The notes below the pieces were generated by a model that was not told where the DNA came from, searched no databases, and saw only the letters and a program-made list of their open reading frames with translations. From the NCBI RefSeq assembly GCF_000424985.1, contig NZ_AUKX01000022.1, positions 1 through 64,000 on the forward strand: a stretch of 64,000 bases of DNA, in the 5' to 3' direction. A program made the position numbers and the translations under genes. This DNA is from Arenibacter latericius DSM 15913 (GTDB taxonomy: Bacteria; Bacteroidota; Bacteroidia; Flavobacteriales; Flavobacteriaceae). Positions 27,063-35,124 of this stretch are shown here, piece by piece (the first letter of the stretch is position 1; each line of letters begins with the position of its first letter).

Positions 27063-27757
27063 GTTTTATTGAATTAGCTGGTTTTGGTTGCAATTACAGG
27101 TATAAGACTAAGCACCTTATAAATTGTTACATTATTATGTGAAAAATATGATAAATTATCATTTAACACCTGATAAACAGAGGTTTATTTTTCTTTAAAA
27201 AAATTAATCGCAATACATTAACCTATACTTGATACGATAATCTTTGGTTGTACCGCTTATAATTTGAATCAATACTTAAGCAGGTTTTGGGTAAGATTAG
27301 CTGTCCTTATAATACTTTGATAAGGCCCATTATACAGTTAAGCAATTTTCACTTGTAAAAATACGAATAAGATAATGATACCGAACTGCATATCTTTTCC
27401 AATCCATAAATCAAATCTCGAATAAGTTGTCTTAAATAAATGATGGGTTATATGCAATCAATATAAAGAAAGAGTAGTACGAATTTAATTCTGTACTAGA
27501 AATGAGGTAAGAAGGTTAAAGTGAAAAAAGAATATAAGCGGGACTCAATATTACACGAAGTAGACTACCTCGAAGAAGGCCCACAAGGCATAAATAGGAA
27601 AAAAACATATAGATTTCTCGGACCGCTTTAACGGATGCGGACAAGCCACGGAGCAACTTGCCTAACGGCAGTCAGGTTCAAATCTCGATCATCTAATAAA
27701 GAGTTTTGAACGCCCACTCTAGTAAGATAATTAAAGAAAGATAGTAGTTAAGAAAAA
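27063..27757. other. 695-base gap with a degenerate tRNA-like fold
   Basis: No convincing ORF is seen. Most of the gap is AT-rich. A GC-richer stretch near 27610-27695 can be drawn as a class II tRNA-like structure with defects. The ends TAGAT (27610-27614) and ATCTA (27691-27695) pair. CCGC/GCGG forms a D-like stem with a 10-base loop, and TGCC/GGCA forms a variable-arm-like stem. TCAGG-TTCAAAT-CTCGA is an imperfect T arm. The anticodon arm is poor, so this is at best a tRNA relic. Confidence 0.3.
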
Positions 27758-27970
27758 CTAGGATTTCATTTTCCTATAGACAAAGAAAAATAGGCCACCC
27801 ACCAATAGGTATGGCACTGCCATTAGATATACAATCCCATTATTAATTCCTTCGGCCACTGCATTATCTCCACCGGTTTCTAATACCGCCCTACACATTG
27901 CACATTGCGCAAAGCTCGATTGCGGCAACATCATAAAAACAAATAACAGAGTCAGTACCAAATACTTCAT
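27758..27970 (-). CDS. small exported membrane protein with CxxC
   Basis: A 70-residue protein with a signal peptide (MKYLVLTLLFVFMMLPQSSF, then AQ), a mature N-terminus starting with CAMC, a short polar linker and one C-terminal membrane helix (about 43-65) ending YRKMKS. I chose ATG at 27970 because it puts the signal peptide at the start; a longer frame begins at 28018 but adds non-signal residues. It lies directly after DUF420 and SCO genes of the oxidase assembly cluster, so a redox or copper-handling role is conceivable. It is not shown by the sequence. Confidence 0.8.
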   Translation of the reverse strand: MKYLVLTLLFVFMMLPQSSFAQCAMCRAVLETGGDNAVAEGINNGIVYLMAVPYLLVGGLFFFVYRKMKS

Positions 27971-28007
27971 CTTAGTTCCACGAAATTTGTTAGAGAGTAC
28001 ATTAACT

Positions 28008-28541
28008 TTAGCTTCCATAATAAGGGGATATCATTAAATAAACAACCACTCCGCTTACTGCCACATATAACCATATAGGAAAAGTAAACTTTGCAAGTTT
28101 TCTATGAGCTTCAAATTGCTTTAAATAGGCCTTAGCAAAGGTACGCAACACTAAGGGCACAATTACTATAGATAAAATAATATGCGTTATCAAAATAAAA
28201 TAATACACATATTTTATTGGTCCTTCTCCACCGAATGTAGTAGAGTCTGACGTCATGTGATAAGCAACGTACATTATCAAGAAAGCAAGAGATAGGGCAA
28301 TACAGCCTGTCATAATTTTTTTATGCAATTCTAGCTTACCCTGTTTCACTGCAACTACTGCAACCACCAATAAAATAGCAGTAAGACCATTAACTGAAGC
28401 GTATATTGGCGGTAAAAACCGCAAAGGCTCTACATTAGGTAATTTAACTCCAAAGAGCAAGGCTACCACAAGCGGAATCACAATAGACACCACATTAATG
28501 AGCTTATTAAACTTCTTTTCTTTAGCTAAATCTAACTCCAT
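28008..28541 (-). CDS. DUF420 membrane protein (CtaM/YozB-like)
   Basis: The 177-residue inner-membrane protein has about five helices (near 15-33, 43-65, 75-97, 110-133, 153-172). DUF420 proteins relate to YozB/CtaM, which in Bacillus and Staphylococcus is needed for heme A-containing oxidase function. HKKIMTGC, YVAYHMTSD and EAHRKLAKFTFPIWLYVAVSG match the family's conserved histidine-containing segments. It sits immediately downstream of SCO, fitting an assembly-factor role. Confidence 0.88.
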   Translation of the reverse strand: MELDLAKEKKFNKLINVVSIVIPLVVALLFGVKLPNVEPLRFLPPIYASVNGLTAILLVVAVVAVKQGKLELHKKIMTGCIALSLAFLIMYVAYHMTSDSTTFGGEGPIKYVYYFILITHIILSIVIVPLVLRTFAKAYLKQFEAHRKLAKFTFPIWLYVAVSGVVVYLMISPYYGS

Positions 28542-29270
28542 TTATTCCTGTAATAATTTTCTAATATCTTGTTTAAGTATGGATATCTGCTCCACTTCTC
28601 CATGGTCATTCTCCCCTTCAGACTCTGTTATAGCCCCCCTATAGTATATAATAGGATTACCAAATTTATCTGTTCTTGAGCGTATAAATCCATTTTTATC
28701 AATAAGCGCAAATAAACCAGCGTGTTCAAATCCACCAGCTGCATCGGGCATTTGAGCAGCAAATATATTAAACCCGGTATTGGCAAGGTCATATATATCT
28801 TTCATATCACCAGTTAAAAAATGCCAATCCATATTGGTAACACCATAATCCTCCGCATAAGCTTTTAAAACGGCTGGCGTATCATTTTCAGGATCAATTG
28901 TAAAGGAAGCAACTCCGAAGTCGTCAAACTCTTTAAATTCGTCTTGCAAAGACACCAAGTTTCTATTCATTATAGGACAGATGGTAGGACAAGAAGTGAA
29001 GAAAAACTCCACTATATAAACTTTTCCATCATAATCACTATTTGTAATCATAAGACTATCCTGATTATAAAAGGCGAAAGAAGGAACTTTTTTCCTTTTC
29101 CCGTTTATTTCTATGAAGGCCAATCTCTCATTACCTTCTTTAAGGTTCATCCTATCATTTTGTGTTACGGTACCTTCCTGAAGTCGATCAATAATTCTAG
29201 GAATAAAAATAATCCCAAAAACTAAGATTACAAGAGATATCCAGACGTAAGCGTATTTATTCTTTTGCAT
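28542..29270 (-). CDS. SCO1/SenC-family copper chaperone
   Basis: The 242-residue protein has an N-terminal membrane anchor (about 8-27) and a thioredoxin-fold SCO domain facing the periplasm. The copper-binding CxxxC is in FFFTSCPTICPIMN, and the conserved ligand His is in GGFEHAGLFAL. SCO proteins deliver copper to the CuA site of oxidase subunit II. Its stop abuts the DUF420 start (28541/28542), and the cysteine-less paralogue lies upstream, so these genes form one operon. Confidence 0.93.
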   Translation of the reverse strand: MQKNKYAYVWISLVILVFGIIFIPRIIDRLQEGTVTQNDRMNLKEGNERLAFIEINGKRKKVPSFAFYNQDSLMITNSDYDGKVYIVEFFFTSCPTICPIMNRNLVSLQDEFKEFDDFGVASFTIDPENDTPAVLKAYAEDYGVTNMDWHFLTGDMKDIYDLANTGFNIFAAQMPDAAGGFEHAGLFALIDKNGFIRSRTDKFGNPIIYYRGAITESEGENDHGEVEQISILKQDIRKLLQE

Positions 29271-29275
29271 TGTAT

Positions 29276-29902
29276 TTATCTATCTGCTTTATTCTTCTTT
29301 AAGGCCATACGGTATTCAGCTAAAACGATTTTAATATCATCAATCATCTTATTATTAAGCTCAGCTACCTCTAAGGCGTTAAACCCGTATTTAACCCCTT
29401 CATCTTCATCATCGTCTCTACCTCTTAGCGCTCTTTCCTTATCCACAATAAAGACATATGGAGTTCCCAAGTCGTCTTTTAGAGCGATGTTAGTACCTAA
29501 GCTATTAAACTGATCTCTAATTTGCTGTTCATCTCCAAAAACAAATTTCCATTTAGAAACATCTGCTAATTGCCCCAGCTCCAACTTAAGGGACTCCACA
29601 GCAGCCTCCGTTCCCTTTGGCATAACCATTACAAACTGAAAATCTTGAAACTCGTAAAAACGCTTATAAATTTTTTGATTCAAATTAAAAGCTTGTGCTT
29701 GCTGATGTTGGATATTTTGCCCCAGGAATCCTAAGACGGTAATTTTCCCTTGAAGCGACACTTCGTCCTGATTAAAACCTATTTCCGAAACCTCTTCTGT
29801 AAGCTTGGATAGTTTTCCAAAATTAGTAACCCCGGAGGCAAAGAATAGATAAATTACAATAGGTAAAACAAATAATACAACAAGGACAAATGTTTTTTTC
29901 AT
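29276..29902 (-). CDS. membrane-anchored SCO-like protein without the CxxxC
   Basis: The 208-residue protein starts MKKTFVLVVLFVLPIVIYLF (membrane anchor). I chose ATG at 29902 for that reason. The rest follows the SCO order: KITVLGFLGQNIQHQQ stands where SCO has its strand and CxxxC, FGDEQQIRDQFNSLGTN where SCO has LTGDMKDIYDL, and GTPYVFIVDKERALRGR where SCO has the ligand-His strand. No cysteine is present anywhere, so it cannot bind copper in the SCO manner. It ends five bases before the SCO gene. The role is unknown, perhaps structural in oxidase assembly. Confidence 0.8.
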   Translation of the reverse strand: MKKTFVLVVLFVLPIVIYLFFASGVTNFGKLSKLTEEVSEIGFNQDEVSLQGKITVLGFLGQNIQHQQAQAFNLNQKIYKRFYEFQDFQFVMVMPKGTEAAVESLKLELGQLADVSKWKFVFGDEQQIRDQFNSLGTNIALKDDLGTPYVFIVDKERALRGRDDDEDEGVKYGFNALEVAELNNKMIDDIKIVLAEYRMALKKNKADR

Positions 29903-29976
29903 CTGTATAGAATTACGTGAACCATAATACAAAATAGGAAGTATAATACCGTCCTTTTACAGCCCGTACAAAAATA

Positions 29977-30004
29977 AAAAAGACGGTTGTTAAACCGTCT
30001 TTTA
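29977..30004 (-). terminator. intrinsic terminator after subunit IV gene
   Basis: AAAAGACGGT pairs with ACCGTCTTTT around a TGTTAA loop, and the minus-strand transcript then reads into a U-rich run. It separates the cyoE/cox genes from the SCO cluster, though some read-through is possible. Confidence 0.8.
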
Positions 30005-30020
30005 AGTTGTTAATTATTCG

Positions 30021-30404
30021 TTAGAAGTTCCAAGCGATAAAACTATCTTTTAAAACATTGTAGATATAATCTGCCTCGAATAACATTATAAAAATAATGT
30101 ACGAGATTAAGAACACGGGCGTCCAAACGATGATTCTTCTGAAAGAAGTTTTTTCATCTCGCAAGTGCATAAAGTCCCATGCAATATAATAAGCTTTAAC
30201 AATGGTTAAAATAATGAAGATCCAGTTTAACAATTTCATTCCTAGAAAATGGGAATGAACCAAGCTCTCTGGCTTTATAATTCCTAAAATTACTTCTATT
30301 GCAGTTATTACACTAAGCAATATTAATACTCCCCATATCTTTTGAATATTGGATTTAAACTTCCAACGCCCTCTAAAAATTGCCAACTTATGTTCTTGTG
30401 CCAT
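30021..30404 (-). CDS. cytochrome c oxidase subunit IV-like protein
   Basis: The 127-residue inner-membrane protein has three helices (about 21-42, 52-76, 90-112). It contains the YYIAWDFMHLRDEK segment shared by prokaryotic oxidase subunit IV (CyoD/CaaD-like) proteins of Bacteroidota. It follows the long subunit III gene by about 50 bases and completes the small-subunit set of the oxidase whose subunits I and II are encoded at 55869-58792. Confidence 0.9.
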   Translation of the reverse strand: MAQEHKLAIFRGRWKFKSNIQKIWGVLILLSVITAIEVILGIIKPESLVHSHFLGMKLLNWIFIILTIVKAYYIAWDFMHLRDEKTSFRRIIVWTPVFLISYIIFIMLFEADYIYNVLKDSFIAWNF

Positions 30405-30456
30405 TTTAATTATATTTTTTTACGTCTTATGACAGATAATAAGATTTCGTTATTAA

Positions 30457-31434
30457 TTACACTAAATAGAAGAAGGTAAATACGAATACCCACACCAAAT
30501 CCACAAAGTGCCAGTAGAGTCCAACTTTCTCTACCATTTCATAATGCCCTCGTTTCTCATAGGTCCCGAGCAACACATTAAAGAATACTATAATATTCAA
30601 CATAATTCCCATACTAACGTGGAAACCGTGGAAACCAGTAATAAAGAAAAACAGGTCTGCAAAAAGTCTATTACCATATTCGTTGTGTATTAGGTTTGCA
30701 CCTTCTACCACCATTACTGCCTCATCTAATTTCTTTACACTATCCTCTCTAGAAAGGACTGTTTTCTCTCCTCTTTCTGTCAATTGCTCTACACGCACAA
30801 CAACATTAGGATCTGCTTTTACACCTTCTATCACCTCATTAAGAGAATAACTTGGAAGGGCTTTATCTCCATAGTACCAAACACCATTTTTACGTTCGTG
30901 ATTTACACGCTCGCCTGGAATCGTTTTAGCGAAGTCTTTAAGTGCTAAACGCTCACCGGTATCAGCAGCCTGAAACTGAATGATACGCCCCCCTTTGGTC
31001 TCTAAAGCACCATAATCTCCTTTTATAAAGGTAGCCCACTCCCAAGCCTGAGACCCAATAAACACAAGTCCACCAAGCACAGTTAGGAACATATACCAGG
31101 TTGTTTTCTTCTTATCCATACGATGTCCGGCATCCACTGCCAACACCATAGTTACGGAAGAAATAATCAGGACAAATGTCATGAAAGCTACATAATACAT
31201 AGGATAGCTCCCATGAAAAAATGGAACGTGAGTAAAAACCTCATCGGCAATAATCCAAGAATCAGCAAACTTAAATCTTGCAAAACCGTATGCCACCAGA
31301 AAACCCGCAAAGGTTAATGAATCAGAAACAATAAAGAACCAAATCATCATTTTGCCATAACTGGCACCTAATGGTTTGTTATTCCCTCCGCCCCAAACGT
31401 TCTCCTCTGCAACCGTAGTAACCGTAGAATCCAT
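30457..31434 (-). CDS. cytochrome c oxidase subunit III, long form
   Basis: The 325-residue heme-copper oxidase subunit III has helices near 27-52, 78-100, 112-135, 258-288 and 304-325. Core motifs are seen: MIWFFIVSDSLTFAGF, SQAWEWATF, and GFHGFHVSMG with the family histidines. Residues about 145-248 form a soluble charged insert that ordinary subunit III lacks (families are usually near 190-260 residues). It has its own -33/-7 promoter upstream and is followed by subunit IV. A short subunit III paralogue lies upstream. Confidence 0.92.
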   Translation of the reverse strand: MDSTVTTVAEENVWGGGNNKPLGASYGKMMIWFFIVSDSLTFAGFLVAYGFARFKFADSWIIADEVFTHVPFFHGSYPMYYVAFMTFVLIISSVTMVLAVDAGHRMDKKKTTWYMFLTVLGGLVFIGSQAWEWATFIKGDYGALETKGGRIIQFQAADTGERLALKDFAKTIPGERVNHERKNGVWYYGDKALPSYSLNEVIEGVKADPNVVVRVEQLTERGEKTVLSREDSVKKLDEAVMVVEGANLIHNEYGNRLFADLFFFITGFHGFHVSMGIMLNIIVFFNVLLGTYEKRGHYEMVEKVGLYWHFVDLVWVFVFTFFYLV

Positions 31435-31464
31435 ATATAAGTTATCGTGTTAATAAAATTTTCA

Positions 31465-31494
31465 CAAATTTACATTTTTTTCGGCTAAACCAAA
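31465..31494 (-). promoter_or_regulatory. -33/-7 promoter for the long subunit III gene
   Basis: On the minus strand this reads TTTG (31491-31494), 18 bases, then TAAATTTG (31465-31472). This is a full match to the Bacteroidota TTTG / TAnnTTTG promoter. It lies 30 bases before the ATG. Confidence 0.55.
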
Positions 31495-31582
31495 TTTTTG
31501 CCATTTAAAATTGGTTAAAAAAATACATTCTAAATAAGGGCCGAAACAATATATCCTATCTATCTAATAATTAAGCAAATCA

Positions 31583-32164
31583 TTATTTAACGAAATACAT
31601 AAACAGAATCAAATATACCCAAAGAATATCTAGAAAATGCCAAAAGGTAGCCCCTAATTCCAATCCAAGCATATTCTCAGAAGAATACTTTCTCTTAAAA
31701 TGATTAACCACCACCACTAAAAGCGTAATAATACCTGCCACTACATGCACAACGTGTACCGCTGCAATTAGAAACACATAAGACATCTTAATACTACTGG
31801 TAGGTCCGGTAAAATAATACCCTTGAGCTATCATTTGGGAAAAACCACTAAATTGAAATATTACAAATGCAATCCCAAGACCTAAGGTAATCAACAACCA
31901 ATTAGTACATTGCTTATACTCATCTTTTGCAATTGCTCTTTTTGCCAACCAGTACGTAATACTACTTAAAATAATAATCACAGTACTCACAAAAAAAGCG
32001 GAAGGCAAGGCAATATCATCCAACCAATCTTCTCTAGAACTACTAACTATATAGGCACTAGTCCAACCTGCAAACCCCATCACAAGGCTTACAATCCCAA
32101 ACCAAAGCATCATCTTTCTTGCCCTCTCGTTCTTTATCTTCTTAGTTCCTTGAGTTAAGTCCAT
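31583..32164 (-). CDS. cytochrome c oxidase subunit III, short form
   Basis: The 193-residue membrane protein has five helices and the subunit III signatures SREDWLDDIALPSAFFVST, FSGFSQMIAQGYYFTG, HVVHVVAGI and a C-terminal ATFWHFLDILWVYLILFMYF. It begins five bases after cyoE, so the two are co-transcribed. Two different subunit III genes in tandem are common in Bacteroidota oxidase clusters. Confidence 0.93.
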   Translation of the reverse strand: MDLTQGTKKIKNERARKMMLWFGIVSLVMGFAGWTSAYIVSSSREDWLDDIALPSAFFVSTVIIILSSITYWLAKRAIAKDEYKQCTNWLLITLGLGIAFVIFQFSGFSQMIAQGYYFTGPTSSIKMSYVFLIAAVHVVHVVAGIITLLVVVVNHFKRKYSSENMLGLELGATFWHFLDILWVYLILFMYFVK

Positions 32165-32169
32165 CTGTA

Positions 32170-33072
32170 TTAAATAAATTTATCGATTACGTACACCAGT
32201 TGCATTAATGTGATATAACTAACACTGGCCAACATTAATTTTCGTGCTGATGCATTATCCCTCTTTTCATATAAACGAAAAGCAAAAAAGAGCATCCCTA
32301 ATCCCATCAAAAATATGATTACAGCAGCTACTATAGATAGTTGCAATCTCCCTGTAATTCCAAACACTGGGATAATAGATATAACAATCATCCAAAGGGT
32401 ATACATGATAATTTGCAAGGCAGTACCTCTATCTTTCTTACCTGTTGGCAGCATTTTAAATCCACCTCTTTTATAATCATCATCCAACATCCATCCTAAA
32501 GCCCAAAAATGCGGAAACTGCCAGAAAAACTGGATCATAAATAAGGTACCAGGCTCTATCCCGAAATTATCTGTCGCAGCAACCCAGCCTAACATAAAGG
32601 GTATCGCCCCAGGAAAAGCACCAACAAACACGGACAAGGGTGTTTTTGTTTTTAATGGGGTATAAACACTAGTATATAAAAATATAGAAATGGCGCCAAA
32701 CATGGCTGTCTTAGGGTTCAAGAAATAAAGAGTAACAATCCCTAAAATAGTAAGCACTACCGCTATGATCATTGCTGTAGAAACAGACATCCTACCCGCA
32801 GGAATAGGTCTGTTTTTAGTACGCTTCATTAGAGCATCTAAATCTTTCTCGATTACTTGATTATAGGCATTAGAAGCACCTACCATGCAGTAACCCCCAA
32901 AAGCTAGCAATAAAACGGAAATATAATCTACCTCAACGGCACCTAGTAAATATCCTGCTATGGAAGAAAAAACCACACTAACAGCAAGCCTTACCTTTGT
33001 AATCTCCTTGAAATCAGAAAAATACATTGCGAAAGAATCGCTTTTCACCGAACTAATAGCCGTTTTCATCAA
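32170..33072 (-). CDS. cyoE: protoheme IX farnesyltransferase (heme O synthase)
   Basis: The enzyme farnesylates heme B to heme O for the oxidase, using farnesyl diphosphate at the inner membrane. The 300-residue UbiA-family protein has about nine helices. Its first Asp-rich motif reads NAYNQVIEKDLDALMKRTKN and is followed by RPIPAGRMS. The second is DDDYKRGGFKMLP. It heads the operon with the short subunit III gene. A full promoter lies just upstream. Confidence 0.95.
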   Translation of the reverse strand: MMKTAISSVKSDSFAMYFSDFKEITKVRLAVSVVFSSIAGYLLGAVEVDYISVLLLAFGGYCMVGASNAYNQVIEKDLDALMKRTKNRPIPAGRMSVSTAMIIAVVLTILGIVTLYFLNPKTAMFGAISIFLYTSVYTPLKTKTPLSVFVGAFPGAIPFMLGWVAATDNFGIEPGTLFMIQFFWQFPHFWALGWMLDDDYKRGGFKMLPTGKKDRGTALQIIMYTLWMIVISIIPVFGITGRLQLSIVAAVIIFLMGLGMLFFAFRLYEKRDNASARKLMLASVSYITLMQLVYVIDKFI

Positions 33073-33089
33073 CCTTTTTTATAAAAGCG

Positions 33090-33120
33090 CAAAGATACAT
33101 TGCCTTACATATTCTTGCAA
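33090..33120 (-). promoter_or_regulatory. -33/-7 promoter for cyoE
   Basis: The minus strand reads TTG (33118-33120), a 20-base spacer, then TATCTTTG (33090-33097), 17 bases before the cyoE ATG. This is the best promoter match in the window. Confidence 0.6.
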
Positions 33121-33214
33121 CCAATTATCAAGGTTTATTATTAAAGAACATACTATTTAACGAACCATTTAACAGAAAACCGTGTTCGCTACAATTCATG
33201 AACGATATAAAACA

Positions 33215-33244
33215 AAAAATCCCGAGCCTAGGCTCGGGATTTTT
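33215..33244 (-). terminator. intrinsic terminator after tonB
   Basis: A perfect 30-base palindrome centred on TA at 33229-33230 (core CCCGAGCC/GGCTCGGG) is flanked by A and T runs. It begins about 25 bases after the tonB stop on the minus strand and is followed by a U-run in that direction. It may act in both directions. Confidence 0.85.
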
Positions 33245-33269
33245 AATATAATATATACTCTTAAATCTA

Positions 33270-33974
33270 TTACTGCAACTTAAAGGTAATTGGAATACTA
33301 AACGGTACACGTACAGCTCTACCTCTTTGCTTACCTGGAATCATTTTAGGTAACTTCTCAATAATACGAGCTGCTTCGGCTTCAAGGTTTTTATCTGGAC
33401 CTCTCATCCTTACATTTCCGATACTACCATCCTTTTGAATAACGAACATTATATTCACTCTACCTTGAACACCCATTTCTTGAGCAATCTCAGGATAACG
33501 GAAGTTTTTACTAATGTGCTTTTGCATCATAGAGTTAAAACAAGCTCTTTTGTCTTTTTCATTTTCACAACCTGGGAAAATTGGCACGTCTTCAATAACT
33601 GCGAAAGGAATATCAAGGTCTTCTTCCACCTCTTCTACTTCCACATCTTCCACCTCTATAACTTCTTCTTCCTGACTAGTTTCAGTAGATTCAATTACCG
33701 TCTCCTCAATCTCCTCTTCATCTTCAACAACTTCAATCACTTCAGGTGCTGCTGGTGGCGGTGGTGGCGGTGGAGTTTTTATCTGTTCTGTCATAGGTAC
33801 TTCTTCATCCAAAGTATCCTCTACATTCATTGTATAGTCAAAATTGTTATCGTCATCATAAGTTTTCCATTCGAAGGCTACCCACGTTAACGCTAACACC
33901 ACAACCAAACCAATAACGAAATATAGTCCGCTATTTCTTGTTAAATCCGCCTTAGGATTCTTTTTAAGCTCCAT
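33270..33974 (-). CDS. tonB: energy transducer TonB
   Basis: The 234-residue protein has one N-terminal membrane helix (about 17-35), a proline run (KTPPPPPPPAAPEV) and a long acidic linker (about 80-125, rich in Glu and Val). The C-terminal TonB domain (about 145-234) has FRYPEIAQEMGVQGRVNIMF and FSIPITFKLQ. It transmits proton-motive force to outer-membrane receptors. The acidic linker, instead of the usual Lys/Pro-rich one, is common in Bacteroidota. No exbB/exbD is adjacent. Confidence 0.94.
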   Translation of the reverse strand: MELKKNPKADLTRNSGLYFVIGLVVVLALTWVAFEWKTYDDDNNFDYTMNVEDTLDEEVPMTEQIKTPPPPPPPAAPEVIEVVEDEEEIEETVIESTETSQEEEVIEVEDVEVEEVEEDLDIPFAVIEDVPIFPGCENEKDKRACFNSMMQKHISKNFRYPEIAQEMGVQGRVNIMFVIQKDGSIGNVRMRGPDKNLEAEAARIIEKLPKMIPGKQRGRAVRVPFSIPITFKLQ

Positions 33975-34213
33975 AGTTTATAAGTTTATTGTTCGCTAAT
34001 TTATATATTTATTTTATCTGTTTAAAATTTTTTCAAGAAAATAGAGAAAAAATTTTAAATACCCTTTCAGGAGCACCTAGTTCATCTTTTAATAATCCTT
34101 TAACATTATCTTAGATGAGTGCAGTTTGCCACTACACAAACGTTAATCTTCATAAAACCGTTAAGGTATACTATAGTTCCTCTGAAACCTTTGACAAGAT
34201 ATTCAAAAAAATA

Positions 34214-34618
34214 TTAATTTTTCCATTTCAGAGGAGTATTCCCTGAAAAAATCCATTTTACCACTAATCCGCCTAACACAGCACCAACACTATTGGCCAA
34301 AACATCTAATATATCTCCTTGGCGATAGGAAGTAAACACTGCTTGTAATACTTCAATAATTATGCCATAAAGAACTGCAAACCCAACAACAGAGAAAATG
34401 GTTTTACGGAGGGAGAAACGACCTTTAGATCTTTCCCAGATACACATTGACCCTAAAACTGTAGCGCCAAAATAAAAAGAGAAGTGAACAAACTTATCAA
34501 AATGTGGAATTTTAATTTTAGGAAGCTCCGTATTCCCACTAAAAGAAAATAAGCTGAGTAGTGTCACTAACACTATCCAGCTTATAAATGCAGTAGTAAA
34601 AAGGTATCTTTTAAGCAC
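34214..34618 (-). CDS. VanZ-family membrane protein
   Basis: The 134-residue protein has four membrane helices and the VanZ-like signatures [20 protein letters not shown] and [20 protein letters not shown], then NSVGAVLGG. VanZ proteins affect glycopeptide susceptibility in enterococci, but homologues in Bacteroidota have no established function. The start overlaps the end of gcvH by eight bases, so the two are translated together. That pairing is likely incidental to function. Confidence 0.9.
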   Translation of the reverse strand: MLKRYLFTTAFISWIVLVTLLSLFSFSGNTELPKIKIPHFDKFVHFSFYFGATVLGSMCIWERSKGRFSLRKTIFSVVGFAVLYGIIIEVLQAVFTSYRQGDILDVLANSVGAVLGGLVVKWIFSGNTPLKWKN

Positions 34619-34991
34619 CTACTAACTCTTTGTAGTCAGTGTCTGCCATTAGATCTTCCATCTCAGAAGCATCACTGATCTTGATCTTTATAATCCAGCC
34701 TTCGCCGTAAGGATCACTATTTACTTTTTCAGGCTCATCCTCCAAAGACTCATTAAAGGCAATAATCTCTCCGCTTAATGGCAGAAAAAGATCGGAAACA
34801 GTTTTAACCGCTTCTACCGATCCAAAAACCTCATCTTTATCTAAGGTCTCATCTAAGGTTTCCACCTCAACATAAACTATATCGCCAAGCTCTCCTTGTG
34901 CGAAATCAGTAATTCCTACTGTAGCAATATCACCATCTACTTTTACCCACTCGTGGTCCTTGGTGTATTTTAAATCTGAAGGTATATTCAT
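34611..34991 (-). CDS. gcvH: glycine cleavage system H protein
   Basis: The H protein carries the aminomethyl group on a lipoyl arm between the P, T and L proteins of glycine decarboxylase. The 126-residue cytosolic protein has the lipoyl lysine at 63 in [13 protein letters not shown] and the family start [19 protein letters not shown]. gcvT and gcvP are not next to it. A -33/-7 promoter lies directly upstream. Confidence 0.96.
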   Translation of the reverse strand: MNIPSDLKYTKDHEWVKVDGDIATVGITDFAQGELGDIVYVEVETLDETLDKDEVFGSVEAVKTVSDLFLPLSGEIIAFNESLEDEPEKVNSDPYGEGWIIKIKISDASEMEDLMADTDYKELVGA

Positions 34992-35012
34992 TATTTCTAT
35001 TTATTAAAAAAA

Positions 35013-35043
35013 CAAATGTAAAAGAATATCCTAAGCAAATCAA
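35013..35043 (-). promoter_or_regulatory. -33/-7 promoter for gcvH
   Basis: The minus strand reads TTG (35041-35043), a 20-base spacer, then TACATTTG (35013-35020). The -7 box lies 21 bases before the gcvH ATG. Confidence 0.5.
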
Positions 35044-35124
35044 TATTACACATTTAAACTTTTCTATTTATTCTTGGATTTATTAATAAGCGGGTTATTC
35101 TAGCACCTTCTTAAACCCTAAACC

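Noticed and set aside
27610-27695. A functional tRNA gene in the 695-base gap
   Set aside because: The anticodon arm does not form, the acceptor stem has two mismatches and the T stem has a mismatch and a wobble. I list it only as a possible relic.
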